From Gammaproteobacteria bacterium (GTDB lineage Bacteria; Pseudomonadota; Gammaproteobacteria; Xanthomonadales; Rhodanobacteraceae), in NCBI GenBank assembly GCA_021325195.1, contig JAJPHQ010000037.1:1-64000 (forward strand): DNA of 64,000 nt. The letters run 5' to 3'. Every line of letters starts with the position of its first letter. The stretch's first letter is position 1. A model generated the notes under the pieces. That model did no database searches and was not told where the DNA came from. It saw only the letters and a program-made list of their open reading frames with translations. Shown here piece after piece: positions 26,977-37,500 of this stretch. The translations under genes and the position numbers were made by a program.

Positions 26977-27053
26977 GGCGATCTCCCCCGAGGTGATCGC
27001 GGCAGCCTGCCGCGCCCGCCACGCCTTGTCCAGTGCGACAGGTCATGCCCCAT

Positions 27054-27082
27054 GTGCGCTCCGCATGGGGTGCGGAGCGCAC
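27054..27082 (-). terminator. Strong hairpin after the His-rich protein gene
   Basis: Perfect 12-bp stem (GTGCGCTCCGCA / TGCGGAGCGCAC) with a 5-nt loop, 9 nt beyond the stop at 27092. No T-run follows. It lies between this gene and the S9 peptidase start. Confidence 0.6.
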
Positions 27083-27091
27083 GCGTGCGGT

Positions 27092-27484
27092 TCAATCGTG
27101 GTCGTGATGGTGCCCGTGGTGGTGATCATGGTCGTCTTCCCACCAGCGGCGCTCGTGTCCGCCGTAATGCCGGACCACGTAATCGTTCCGCAGGTAGGGA
27201 CGATCGACGTCGAGATCGATGCTGACCCCGCCCGTACTCACGTAACCCTGCAACGCGACCGGGAGGCTGACGCCGGCCTGCCAGCCGTTGCCACCCAGCC
27301 AGAACCACATCCGCGTCTCCGGGGCGTAATACACCTCGGCCGACGGGTAATAGACATAGCGATGCTTGGCGCGCCAGCCGTGCGCGGGCGCCCACGGCGG
27401 CGGATCGGCGGAAGCGACCGGCGCGACCAGTCCCGCGCCGGCGACGGCGAACGCGATCAGTGCGGCAAGGCGTACGGATTTCAT
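27092..27484 (-). CDS. Exported protein with His/Asp-rich C-terminal tail
   Basis: Product of 130 residues with a clear signal peptide (LAALIAFAVAGAGLVAPVASA). The mature part is rich in Trp and Tyr (KHRYVYYPSAEVYYAPETRM, WFWLGGNGW), like small periplasmic beta-rich proteins. It ends in a histidine/aspartate cluster (DDHDHHHGHHHDHD) that would bind divalent metals such as Ni, Zn or Co. The ATG at 27484 begins the signal peptide; the open frame further upstream encodes nothing protein-like. Function unknown; metal storage or sensing is inference. Confidence 0.7.
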   Translation of the reverse strand: MKSVRLAALIAFAVAGAGLVAPVASADPPPWAPAHGWRAKHRYVYYPSAEVYYAPETRMWFWLGGNGWQAGVSLPVALQGYVSTGGVSIDLDVDRPYLRNDYVVRHYGGHERRWWEDDHDHHHGHHHDHD

Positions 27485-27685
27485 GCTGACTCCCTCGTGT
27501 GGCCTGCGGAGAGTGATGGAAGCTCTGGACAGATCCATCCAGGATCTGTCGGAGCACGCCAAGTCCGGCACGGGTCCGGACCTGGCTTCGCGTGCGGCAC
27601 GTCCTTTGCCGCATGGAAACTCTGATGAATCAGCGTTTCCTTATCGCAGCTTGTCCGCACGGCGACTGAATGCCGCGTCACGGAA

Positions 27686-29026
27686 TCATGCTTCGTTCAG
27701 CCTCCCCAAAGGCGACCAGCGCGGCCGCACACCCCGCGCAGCAAAGACTGCCTTGCCGCGTTCGCTGATCCACAGGTCGGCCACGGCGACCAGTTCGCCG
27801 TTTCCGAAGATCAGAGGACAGCGTGCTCGCAGCCAAGGCGGGATGCGCGCCCGTTGGAACAGGTCGCGCAACTCGCGCATGTGCGGATCGCCGGCCGGTC
27901 TGATCCGTTCGCCGCCGTGCCGGAAGCGCACCGTCAGCGGCGGATCGAAGCGGGATGTCGCAGTTGCCGGCGCACCGTCGTCGGGCTCGACCGTCAACAA
28001 GCCGCCACCGGGCAGTGCCAGCAGCGCGCCGTCCCAGGCGGCTTCCCAGTTTGCCGGGATGGGCGGTGCGGGCGGAAACGCATGCAGGCGTCCGTCCCAT
28101 ACATGAACTTCGGCGCCGCGCCATGCAATGCACGGCACGCGGTCCGGCGCCGCGTCGGCGGCCTGACGTTCCAGTTCGCGACGCTGCGCATCGGCGGTTG
28201 TCGGCAACCCTCGCGCGCGCAGCCAGCGCTCCAGCACCGGCGCGCGCAGCGCATCCGGCAACGCGAGCCAGCCGCCGGCATCCAGGGTGCCCTCATCGCG
28301 CGACAGTGCCGCAAACGCTGCGTCGCTTGCTCGATCGAGATAGTCGGCCGCGCTTCGGCACAATTCCGCCGAATGGAGGATGGCGGTTTCCGCGTGCGGC
28401 CAATGCGTGGCGATCCGCGGCAGGATCTCCCGGCGCAGCACGTTGCGGGCGAAGCGCGGATCGTCGTTTGCAGGATCCTGCAGGCATGACAGGTTCTGTT
28501 CTTTCAAATAGTCGCGCAGCACTTCGCGTGGAAAGTCGAGCCACGGTCGCCACAGGAAGCCACGCCCGAACGGACGCAGGACGCGCATTCCGCCCAGGCC
28601 TTCCGGCCCGGCACCGCGCAGCAGTTTCAGCAGCACGGTCTCGACCTGGTCGTCGCGGTGATGCGCCAGCGCCAGCCATTCGGCGTCGTGCAGGTGCGCG
28701 GCGAATGCGGCCCGTCGCGCGCGCCGCGCGGCGGCCTCGACGCCTTCGCCCCGCGAGTCGCCGATTTCCACGCGCACGGTCGTCAGCGGCACGCCCAGTG
28801 ATTCGCAGAATCGTGCGCAGTGCTTGGCCCAATCCGGACTGAGCGGATGCAGGCCATGGTCGACATGCAGCGCGCGCAGGCCGCGTTTGCGCGCTGCCGG
28901 CAGTTGCGCCAGCGCGTGCAACAACGCAGTCGAATCCGGGCCGCCGCTGAAGGCGACGCAAAGCGCCGGCGGCCTGCCTTCACGTACTGCGCGGGCGAGC
29001 GTGTCGGACAGGGACGCATTCCGCAT
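27686..29026 (-). CDS. tilS: tRNA(Ile)-lysidine synthase
   Basis: Modifies C34 of the CAU anticodon of tRNA-Ile2 to lysidine using ATP and lysine, so that AUA is read as Ile. The N-terminal PP-loop is AFSGGPDSTALLHAL near residues 25-40, and the HHRDDQVETVLLKLLRGAG block is also diagnostic. TilS substrate-binding and C-terminal domains (RHGGERIRP, LRDLFQRARIPPWLR) follow. Product 446 residues from the ATG at 29026. In xanthomonads tilS usually follows accA; here it lies a few kb away. Confidence 0.95.
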   Translation of the reverse strand: MRNASLSDTLARAVREGRPPALCVAFSGGPDSTALLHALAQLPAARKRGLRALHVDHGLHPLSPDWAKHCARFCESLGVPLTTVRVEIGDSRGEGVEAAARRARRAAFAAHLHDAEWLALAHHRDDQVETVLLKLLRGAGPEGLGGMRVLRPFGRGFLWRPWLDFPREVLRDYLKEQNLSCLQDPANDDPRFARNVLRREILPRIATHWPHAETAILHSAELCRSAADYLDRASDAAFAALSRDEGTLDAGGWLALPDALRAPVLERWLRARGLPTTADAQRRELERQAADAAPDRVPCIAWRGAEVHVWDGRLHAFPPAPPIPANWEAAWDGALLALPGGGLLTVEPDDGAPATATSRFDPPLTVRFRHGGERIRPAGDPHMRELRDLFQRARIPPWLRARCPLIFGNGELVAVADLWISERGKAVFAARGVRPRWSPLGRLNEA

Positions 29027-29172
29027 GCCGCCAATGGTACCGGCGAACGCGGCGTGATCCCCGGCCTCAAGCCTGCCCGGAAGGGGGCCTCCGGACAAGC
29101 TGGGCCATCGAACCCATCCGCGTTCGCACGATGAACGCGCGGGTTGTGCGTATCCGGATGCGGGGATCCGGA

Positions 29173-30270
29173 TCAGCGGGGCTCCTCGAAGCCGAACGGC
29201 CGCGTCAGTCCCGTGAAGTCGCCGATTTCCTTTGCGTCGTAGGGGCCGTTGAGCTGGTCGTAGCCGCTGCCAGGCTGGTTGATCGTGCCCTGTTGAAACA
29301 CGATGCGCCCGGACCGCGCGATCTCGAAGACACGGTCGTTGAACTGGTCGCTGATCAGGGTGTCGCCGTCTCTCAGCCGCACCGCGCGGGTCGGCAGCGG
29401 CGTCGGATTGCTGCCGGGACTCGTGTTGGTGAAGTATTGCCAGACCACGTTGTCGCTGCCATCGACTTCGACGATGCGGTTGTTGTTTGAATCGGTGATC
29501 AGGGTGTCGCCATCGGGCAGCCTGCTTGCGAACGCGGCGCCGCTCAGGGTGCCGTGCGCGGTGAACGTCTGTACCAGCCGTCCGGCCACCGTGATCTCCA
29601 GCACCCGATTGTTGTTCTCGTCGGCGATCAGCACGTCACCGTTGTCGAGCACCTCCGCGCTGTTGGGGCTGTTCAGCTGGTTCGGTCCGGAACCGCTGAC
29701 CCCCGTGGTGCCGTATTGCCACTCGATGCGTTTTGCCAGGTCGACCAGGATGATGCGCTGGTTGCCCTGATCGGTGATCAGCACGTGAGGGCCGGGGTGA
29801 CCGGGGAAATCGACCAGGAACAGCGATTGCACCGGCGTATTCAACTGATCCGGTCCCGAGCCCGTGACGCCGGCCTGGCCGTACTGCCAGATGATCGTTC
29901 CGCCGTGGTTGACGATGAATACGCGATTGTCGGGACAACCGTTGGAGATGTTGCTGCATCCCGGCAAGCCCGGCGGGATGCCCGTGCCCGAGATCAGGGT
30001 CAAGGAACCGAAACGTTCGGCATCGTTGGTGCCGACGACGCTGTGCGGACCCGGCACGTCGGAACCGTTGCCGAATTGCCAGACGACGCGATGCGTCACC
30101 GGATCGACCTCGATCACGCGATTGTTGAACTGATCGGCAATCAGAATATTGCCGGCATGATGCCTGGCCTGCGCCACGAACGGGCAGCCGATGGCGATGA
30201 CTGCGGCAGTCACGAGCAGTCCCGTGAGTGCACGGCGGGATGGTGGGGTAAACAGCGGAAAACGGGTCAT
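29173..30270 (-). CDS. NHL-like beta-propeller protein, exported
   Basis: Product of 365 residues with a signal peptide (GLLVTAAVIAIGCPFVAQA). At least six propeller blades share a pattern like DTLITDSNNNRIVEV alternating with VWQYG strands, and GSGPNQLNSP loops recur. Such proteins (NHL or PQQ-like/arylsulfotransferase-type propellers) act as periplasmic or surface binding scaffolds. The recurring Asp-rich NNRV turns could bind calcium, which is inference. It stands alone between tilS and a 417-nt region without genes. Confidence 0.75.
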   Translation of the reverse strand: MTRFPLFTPPSRRALTGLLVTAAVIAIGCPFVAQARHHAGNILIADQFNNRVIEVDPVTHRVVWQFGNGSDVPGPHSVVGTNDAERFGSLTLISGTGIPPGLPGCSNISNGCPDNRVFIVNHGGTIIWQYGQAGVTGSGPDQLNTPVQSLFLVDFPGHPGPHVLITDQGNQRIILVDLAKRIEWQYGTTGVSGSGPNQLNSPNSAEVLDNGDVLIADENNNRVLEITVAGRLVQTFTAHGTLSGAAFASRLPDGDTLITDSNNNRIVEVDGSDNVVWQYFTNTSPGSNPTPLPTRAVRLRDGDTLISDQFNDRVFEIARSGRIVFQQGTINQPGSGYDQLNGPYDAKEIGDFTGLTRPFGFEEPR

Positions 30271-30687
30271 GGCACGCCCTCCAGTCGGACAGGATCCTGA
30301 ACCTGGATCCGGAACTCCCGGCTCGCCCACACGTTGGCGCCGATCGCCGGCGCTCACCAACTTCCGTTGTGGGCTCCGCGAGTGTTGACTGATGTCGCGT
30401 GCCTCGGAGCCATGTCTGGCAGACATGCTGAACGAACGAGGGATCGCACGATCGATCAGCCATGGGTGGGTGCGGCTTCGGCCCCGAAGGGTTGCACGGC
30501 TCCTGCCCGGGCGATATCTGAAAGATTCCCGAAAGACGGCGCAAAAAGGGGATTCGGGAGACGTCCCGACGCGCGTGGGCCGCGCGCCATCTGGCCGGAT
30601 TCGTCCTCCGCGCAAGGCGCCGCGTGCGAGACACGTGGCGCCCATCAGGGAATCTCCTGCGTGATGTGCCTCGATCGATGCGGGCCG
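30271..30687. other. 417-nt intergenic region with a palindrome
   Basis: No credible gene is seen. The region holds a perfect inverted repeat CATGTCT-GGC-AGACATG at 30411-30427, which could be a protein-binding site or a short hairpin. It lies between the propeller gene and the NYN gene, both on the minus strand, so it should hold the upstream control region of the propeller gene. Confidence 0.5.
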
Positions 30688-31437
30688 TCAGTCCCTGGCG
30701 GCTTTCTTGCGGTTGCGCACGTGGATGGTCTTGGGGCGGCCCTCGCCGGTGCTGCGGCGTTCGATTTCGAACAGCGTGGTCGCGGCCACCAGGTCGCTCA
30801 GCTTGCCGTAGCCGTAACTGCGAGCGTCGAAATCCGGGCGTTGCTTGCTGATGATCGAACCGACCGCGCCCAGCGTGGCCCAGCCGTCGTCATCGGAGGC
30901 GGCATCCACCGCATTGCGCAGCAGGTTCACCAGCCCGGCATCCTGCTTCAGCTGCGCCGCGCTGCGCGGTTTAAGAGGTGCCTCCTCGTCGGGCCGGCCG
31001 GAAAGGATTTCCGTGTAGATGAACTTGTCGCACGCCGAAACGAACGGCTCGGGCGTCTTCTTCTCGCCGAAACCGTACACCAGCAGGCCCGCTTCGCGGA
31101 TGCGCCCGGCGAGGCGGGTGAAATCGCTGTCGCTGGAGACGATGCAGAAGCCGTCGAAGCGGCCGGAATACAGAAGGTCCATCGCGTCGATGATCAGCGC
31201 GGAATCGGTGGCGTTCTTGCCGCGCGTGTAGCCGAACTGCTGGATCGGCTGGATCGACTGGGTCAGCAGCTGGTCCTTCCAGCTCTTGAGGTGGTTGTCG
31301 GTCCAGTCGCCATAGGCGCGCTTGACGTGCGCGGTGCCGTACTTGGCGATTTCCGCCAGCAGCGCCGGCAACAGCGAAGGCTGGGCGTTGTCGGCGTCGA
31401 TCAGCACCGCCAGCTTGGCGGCGGATTCACTGGCCAT
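30688..31437 (-). CDS. NYN domain protein with C-terminal OST-HTH/LOTUS-like domain
   Basis: Product of 249 residues. The N-terminal NYN (PIN-like) nuclease fold is shown by LAVLIDADNAQPS, NATDSALIIDAMDLL and CIVSSDSDFTRLAGRIREAG, with the aspartates expected for metal-dependent RNase activity. About residues 165-240 look like a small OST-HTH/LOTUS RNA-binding domain (SYGYGKLSDLV). It probably acts on RNA in the cytoplasm. Start at the ATG at 31437. It lies 50 nt downstream of accA. Confidence 0.88.
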   Translation of the reverse strand: MASESAAKLAVLIDADNAQPSLLPALLAEIAKYGTAHVKRAYGDWTDNHLKSWKDQLLTQSIQPIQQFGYTRGKNATDSALIIDAMDLLYSGRFDGFCIVSSDSDFTRLAGRIREAGLLVYGFGEKKTPEPFVSACDKFIYTEILSGRPDEEAPLKPRSAAQLKQDAGLVNLLRNAVDAASDDDGWATLGAVGSIISKQRPDFDARSYGYGKLSDLVAATTLFEIERRSTGEGRPKTIHVRNRKKAARD

Positions 31438-31487
31438 GTCGGTACTCCGCGTGGATGGATGCGGATGGTAGCGCGGCGCGGACCACT

Positions 31488-32444
31488 CTATTCCTGGTAC
31501 GCGCCGTAGCTGCGCAGGCGCCGGTAGCGCTGTTCCAGCAACTCGTCGATCGGGAGGGCCTGCAACTCGTCGAGCTGGTTCACCAGCACGGCCTTGAGCC
31601 GTATCGCCATCGAGCGCGGGTTGCGGTGCGCGCCGCCGGTGGGTTCGCGGACGATCTTGTCGATCAGTCCGAGTTCCTTGAGACGCGGCGCGGTGAGGCA
31701 CAGCGCCTCGGCCGCGTCCTTGGCGCGGCTGGCATTCTTCCACAGGATCGAGGCACAGCCTTCCGGCGAGATCACCGAATAGGTCGCGTACTGCAGCATG
31801 TTGAAGCGGTCGCCCACGCCGATCGCCAGCGCGCCGCCGGAACCGCCCTCACCGATCACGGTGCACACGATCGGCGTCTTCAGTTCCGCCATCTCCTCGA
31901 GATTGCGCGCGATCGCCTCGCTCTGGCCGCGTTCCTCGGCGCCCACGCCGGGATACGCACCGGGCGTGTCGATGAAGGTGAGCACCGGCAGGCCGAAACG
32001 CTCGGCCAGCTTCATCAGCCGCAGCGCCTTGCGGTAGCCTTCCGGGCGCGGCATCCCGAAATTGCGCTTGACCTTGGACTTGATGTCGCGGCCTTTCTGG
32101 TGCCCGATCACCATCGCCGGCCGCCCCACGATGCGGGCGAGGCCGCCCACGATCGCGGCGTCGTCGGCGTACATCCGGTCACCGGCGAGCTCGTGGAATT
32201 CGTCGCAGATCACGCCGATGTAATCGAGCGTGTAGGGGCGTCCCGGGTGCCGCGACAGTTGCGTGACCTGCCAGGGCGTCAGGTCCCGGAAGATTTCGGC
32301 GGTCTTGACCCGCAGCTTGGTGCGCAGCTTGCCGACCTCGTCATCGACGTCGATGGCATGGTCGTGGCCAGCCGCGGTCAACTCGCGCAGCTTGTCTTCC
32401 AGCTCGGCGATCGGCTGTTCGAAGTCGAGGAAATTGGGGTTCAT
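31488..32444 (-). CDS. accA: Acetyl-CoA carboxylase carboxyltransferase subunit alpha
   Basis: Together with AccD transfers CO2 from carboxybiotin to acetyl-CoA, the first committed step of fatty acid synthesis. Product 318 residues. Family blocks include [47 protein letters not shown] and [14 protein letters not shown]. Start at MNPNFLDF (32444); an ATG six codons upstream is possible but family homology begins here. In gammaproteobacteria accA typically follows dnaE, and here it does, with one extra gene in between. Confidence 0.96.
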   Translation of the reverse strand: MNPNFLDFEQPIAELEDKLRELTAAGHDHAIDVDDEVGKLRTKLRVKTAEIFRDLTPWQVTQLSRHPGRPYTLDYIGVICDEFHELAGDRMYADDAAIVGGLARIVGRPAMVIGHQKGRDIKSKVKRNFGMPRPEGYRKALRLMKLAERFGLPVLTFIDTPGAYPGVGAEERGQSEAIARNLEEMAELKTPIVCTVIGEGGSGGALAIGVGDRFNMLQYATYSVISPEGCASILWKNASRAKDAAEALCLTAPRLKELGLIDKIVREPTGGAHRNPRSMAIRLKAVLVNQLDELQALPIDELLEQRYRRLRSYGAYQE

Positions 32445-32584
32445 TCCCTGCAGCATGATCAAGGGGACGCGCGATTATAGCGGTCGCTGCCGAGGCGGTG
32501 CCCGCCCCCGGCTTCGGCGGGGTGCTGCCCGATGCCCTGCCAAGGCGTCGGATGGCAGTCCGGCGAATCGGTGACGTCCGGGAT

Positions 32585-34408
32585 TCAAGGCATCGCCGCG
32601 GCATCGGTGATGCTCGGCAGGCCCACCTTGCGGCAGAACGCGGCGAAACGCGGATCATCCCTGTGGCGCAGGATCAAGGGATCGTAGAGCAGGAATCCGA
32701 TGCCGGGATCGCGTTGGACCCAGGCTTTGTCGAGCCACGCGAAAAGACGATCCGGATCGCCGCGCAGCGCGTACACCTGTGCGATCTGGTAGGGGCTTTC
32801 GGCGGACTGTTCGGCGATCAGCTTCCGCAAGGCCGCATCGGCGGCCGCGCGGTCGGGTCCGATTTGCAGGGCCGACGCGATGGCGATGTTGCGCCAGATC
32901 CCGCCTGCCTCACGCCTCGCCGCGGCCAGTGCGGCATCGGCATCGCCGCGCAGCAGCGCGATCATCGTGAATTGCCGGTAATAGGCGCCCGCGTCGGGCC
33001 GCAGGGAAATCGCGGTATTCACCGCCCGTTCGGCCTCGTCCAGACGGCCCAGCGCGGTGAGATACATGCCCTGCGCAGCATACCAGGCCGCTTGCAGGGG
33101 ATCGGTCTGCAACGCCTGACTCGTCAGTGCAACGGCGTCCCGGACTCGCCCCAGTGTGGCCACCTTGTTGCCCAGGGCGAATTTGGCATAGGCGTCGTTC
33201 GGCGCCAGCTGCAATGCGCGCCGTGCCTCGGCCTCCGCGCCCGTCCAGTCCATGTCCGCGTTCAAGATCAGCGTCGCACGTGCCACATGGGCCAGGGACA
33301 AACCGGAATCGAGAGCGAGCGCAGTATTCGCCGCGGCGCGCGCCTCCACATAGGCCTGTTGTGCGTCGGGGCCTCCGAGGTACTGCGAGGCAAGGCGGGT
33401 CCAGGCCAGCGACAACCGGGCATGGGCCGCCGCGTACTGCGGATCGATGCGGATCGCTTCCTCGTAGGCGGCGATGGCATCGCGGATGCCGGACTCGGTG
33501 CCTTTCTTGTCATCGTTCGCGCCACGAAGATAGGCAACGTAGGCGTCGAGATTGCCGCCCGGCGGCCTGTCGCCCTGGGCCATCGCTCCCGGTGCCGTCA
33601 GCAGTTTCGTCCTGAGCGCATCCGCGACGGCGCGGGTGATTTCGTCCTGCACGCGAAACAGATCGTTGACCGGGCGGTCGTACTGTTGCGACCAGGTGAT
33701 CGCGCCATCTGCGGCCCTGACCAGCACGGCGCTGATCCGCAAGGTCTGCCCCTGTCTGCGCACGCTGCCCTCCAGCAGATGCGCGACGCCGAGCCGGGCG
33801 CCGATTTCCGCGGGGCTGGCCTTGCTGTCCCGGAACTGGAACGAGGAATGGCGGCTGATGACCTTGAGCCCCGCGAGCTGCGACAGCGCGTTGATCAGGT
33901 CTTCCGACAGCCCGTCGGAGAAATACTGCTCGTTCCTGTCGCCGCTCTCGTTGACCAGGGGCAGCACCGCCAGGGATTTTTCCGGCACCCGCGACAGCGC
34001 CTCGGCGATCGTTTTCCGCTCGGCCTCGACAGCGTTGCCGGTCGCGTCGCGGCGCAGCACGAACTGGTTGGTCCCGAGCAGCACCACCGCCACGGTGAGC
34101 ACCGCGATGATCCAGTAGTCGAGCCTGCGGTGGGTGCGGCGGACGATCGCGTCGGCAGGAGCGACTTCGCTTTCGCGCTTCAGGCCCTGCGGGGTCAGCT
34201 CGTAGAACCACGCCAACCCGAGCCAGAACGGGAACCCGAACACGCAGGCGATCACGAACCAGCGCGTGACCCAGTCGGGTATCCCGAACGGCGGTGCGAG
34301 CTGCGCGATACCCTGCGCCAGCGCCCATGCCGCGCCAGCGTAAAGCACGGCTGCGCGCAACACGTTGCGGCGTTTCAGCTCGGCGAGAAATCTCCGCGCA
34401 TCGGCCAC
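32585..34408 (-). CDS. TolB-like/TPR-repeat membrane protein
   Basis: Product of 607 residues from a GTG. The N-terminal FLAELKRRNVLRAAVLYAGAAWALAQ opens a known family with two or three membrane segments and the ELTPQGLKRE motif. A periplasmic TolB-N-like domain follows (KSLAVLPLVNESGD, YFSDGLSEDLINAL), then at least four TPR units (residues 300-540). Such proteins often carry an N-terminal adenylate cyclase or winged-helix domain; none is present here. The role is unknown, probably scaffolding or sensing. It lies between dnaE and accA. Confidence 0.78.
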   Translation of the reverse strand: MADARRFLAELKRRNVLRAAVLYAGAAWALAQGIAQLAPPFGIPDWVTRWFVIACVFGFPFWLGLAWFYELTPQGLKRESEVAPADAIVRRTHRRLDYWIIAVLTVAVVLLGTNQFVLRRDATGNAVEAERKTIAEALSRVPEKSLAVLPLVNESGDRNEQYFSDGLSEDLINALSQLAGLKVISRHSSFQFRDSKASPAEIGARLGVAHLLEGSVRRQGQTLRISAVLVRAADGAITWSQQYDRPVNDLFRVQDEITRAVADALRTKLLTAPGAMAQGDRPPGGNLDAYVAYLRGANDDKKGTESGIRDAIAAYEEAIRIDPQYAAAHARLSLAWTRLASQYLGGPDAQQAYVEARAAANTALALDSGLSLAHVARATLILNADMDWTGAEAEARRALQLAPNDAYAKFALGNKVATLGRVRDAVALTSQALQTDPLQAAWYAAQGMYLTALGRLDEAERAVNTAISLRPDAGAYYRQFTMIALLRGDADAALAAARREAGGIWRNIAIASALQIGPDRAAADAALRKLIAEQSAESPYQIAQVYALRGDPDRLFAWLDKAWVQRDPGIGFLLYDPLILRHRDDPRFAAFCRKVGLPSITDAAAMP

Positions 34409-34524
34409 GTTCGCCCCTGTCGATCCCGCCGGCGGTGTGCCGGCCTTCGGTGCGCGGAGTGTCGGCCATCGCGGCGCAGCGTGCAACCGGGGAGGCGGGT
34501 GCCTAGGCGCCGCCGGAAGCGTGA

Positions 34525-37500
34525 TCAGCCGGCTGCCGGCCGCGCCAGCACGGGGGCGACGCTTTTCACGCCCGGCACTTCGGCCAGTGCGCGCAGCAGA
34601 CCGGTATCGACGCGCACCTTCCAGTCGTTGCCGAGCCGGAGGTCGGCGCTGCCCGCCGCGTTGCGGTAACCGGTCAGCAGCAGCGGCGTCGCGCCGCCGC
34701 AATGCCCAGCCAGCGCACGCTTGAAGGCGCCGACGAACCGCGCGTCGATACCGTTGACGCCCACGCGCAGCACCCGCGCACAGCGTTCGCAGGCCTGGTC
34801 CAGTGTCCATGCGTTGCGCGCACGCAGTTGCAGCTCACCGCTGAAATCGTCGAGGGCGAGGCCGCCCTCGACCACCAGGATCGCGTCCGATTGCAGCAAC
34901 GGTGCGTACTGCTGCAAGGTTTCACGGTAGAAACCGACCTCGAGCGCGCCGCTCCAGTCCTCGATCCGGACGAAGGCCGCGCTGTCGCCGCGTCGGCGCT
35001 GCCGCACGACCATGCCGGCCGCGGTCCACGGTGTTTCCTGCGGACGCCGCCAGCGGTTTTCCTCGTCGTCGCCGTTGCGCGGCGCCGGCGGCTGCCAGCG
35101 TTCGGCGATTTCACCCAGCGGGCAGCTCGCGAGCTGCCTGAGCAGCTCGCGCCACGGATCGGTGGGATGGCCGGAGAGGTAATGGCCCAGCGTGGCGCGT
35201 TCGCCCGCAAGCTTTCGTTCCAGCGGCCAGTCCGGCTGCACCGGTGCGGTGAGCGTGACGGCCACCACCGGCGCCAGCGCGGCCCCGAACATGTCGTTCT
35301 GGCCGGATTCGCGGTCGCGCTGGTGCTGCTCCGCCGCGCGCACCGCCTCCGGCAGTTGTGCCATCAAGGTGGCGCGGTTGGCGTCGAGCGAGTCCATCGC
35401 GCCGGACTGGATCAGCGCCTCGAGCACGCGCTTGTTCAGCCTGCCGGGCTCGATGCGGGTGCAGAAATCGGCGAGATCGCGGAACGGGCCGTCGGCCGCG
35501 CGCGCCGCGACGATGGCTTCGCACACGGCGCGGCCCACGCCCTTGATCGCGCCGAGGCCGTAGCGGATCGTGCCGCGTGGCGCAGCTCCGGATTTCTCCT
35601 CGACGGCGACGAAACGCCAGTCGGACGCGTTGACATCCGGCGGCAGTACCTCGAGGCCGGACGCACGCGCGTCCTCGATGAACTGCACCAGCTTGTCGGT
35701 ATCGTCCATTTCCGACGACATCGTGGCGGCCATGAATTCGGCGGGAAAGTGGACCTTCAGCCACGCGGTCTGGTAGGCGACCAGCGAATACGCCGCCGCG
35801 TGCGACTTGTTGAAACCGTAGCCCGCGAACTTTTCCATCTGGTCGAAGATCGCGTCGGCCTTGCGCTCGGGCACACCGTTCTGGACCGCACCGTCGCGGA
35901 AGACCGCGCGGTGTTTCGCCATCTCGGCCGGGATCTTCTTGCCCATCGCGCGCCGCAGCAGGTCGGCGGCGCCCAGCGAATAGCCGCCGACGATCTGCGC
36001 CATCTGCATCACCTGCTCCTGATAGACCATGATGCCGTAGGTCTCCTTCAGGATCGGTTCCACGCGCGGATCGGGATAGATCACCGGCTCGCGGCCATGC
36101 TTGCGCGCGACGTAGTTCGGGATCAGTTCCATCGGCCCCGGACGGAACAGCGAGTTCAGCGCGATCAGGTCCTCGAAGCGGTCCGGCCTGGCGTCCTTGA
36201 GCAGCCGCTGCATGCCGCCGCCTTCGAACTGGAACACCGCCACCGTGCGCGCCTCGCGGAACAGCCGGTAGGTTTCGGCGTCGTCCAGCGGAATCTTCGC
36301 GATGTCCAGCGGCGTTTCGCCGGTCCGCTGCCGCCGTGCGTTGATCGCCTTCACCGCCCAGTCGATGATGGTCAGCGTGCGCAAGCCGAGAAAGTCGAAC
36401 TTCACCAGACCCACGGCTTCCACGTCGTCCTTGTCGAATTGCGTCACCACGCCTTCGCCGCCGGGTTCGCAGTAGAGCGGCGCGAAGTCGGTCAGCGCCG
36501 ACGGCGCGATCACCACGCCGCCGGCGTGCTTGCCGGCGTTGCGGGTCAGGCCTTCCAGCTTCAGCGCAAGATCGATCAGCGTGCGCGCTTCCTCGTCGTC
36601 GCGGTACAGGTCGCAGAACTCGCCCACCACACGCTCGGGTTCCTGCCGTGACTTCGCGCTGCGGCCCAGCGCGTCGCCCAGCGTCAGGTCCAGCGGCATC
36701 CGCGGGATCAGCTTGGCGATCCTGTCCACCTGTCCGTAGGGCATGCCCAGCACGCGCCCGCAGTCGCGCAGCACGGCCTTGGCTGCCATCGAGCCGTAGG
36801 TGATGATCTGGCTGACCTGCTCGCGGCCGTACTTGTCGGCGACGTAGGCGATCACCTCGTCGCGGCGTTCCATGCAGAAATCGACGTCGAAATCCGGCAT
36901 CGACACGCGTTCGGGGTTGAGAAACCGTTCGAACAGCAGTCCGAAGCGCAGCGGATCGAGGTCGGTGATGCCCAACGCCCACGCGGCCACCGAACCCGCG
37001 CCGGATCCGCGGCCGGGACCGACCGGGATGTCGCGCGACCTGGCCCAGCCGATGAAGTCGGCCACGATCAGGAAGTAACCGGCGAAGCCCATCTTGACGA
37101 TCACGTCCAGCTCGCTGTCGAGCCGGTTGGCATAGTCGTCCTCGGCAAAACCGGGCGCGATGCCGTTTTCCGCCAGCCGCTTTCGCAAACCCGTGCACGC
37201 CCGTTCGCGGATCCACGATTCCAGCGTGTGCGGCTGCGGCACCGGGAACGCGGGCAGGTAGTACCTGCCGAAGGCGAGTTCGAGGTTGCAGCGCTTGGCC
37301 AGCTCGACGGTGTTGTCCAGAGCCTCGGGAATGTCGGCGAACAGTTCCTCCATCGCCCCGGCGGGCTTCAGCCATTGCTCGGACGAATACTCGTGCGGCC
37401 GGCGCGGGTCGGCCAGCAGATGACCCTGCTGGATGCACACGCGAGCCTCGTGTGCCTCGAAGTCGTCCGCTTCCAGAAAGCGCACATCGTTGCTCGCCAG

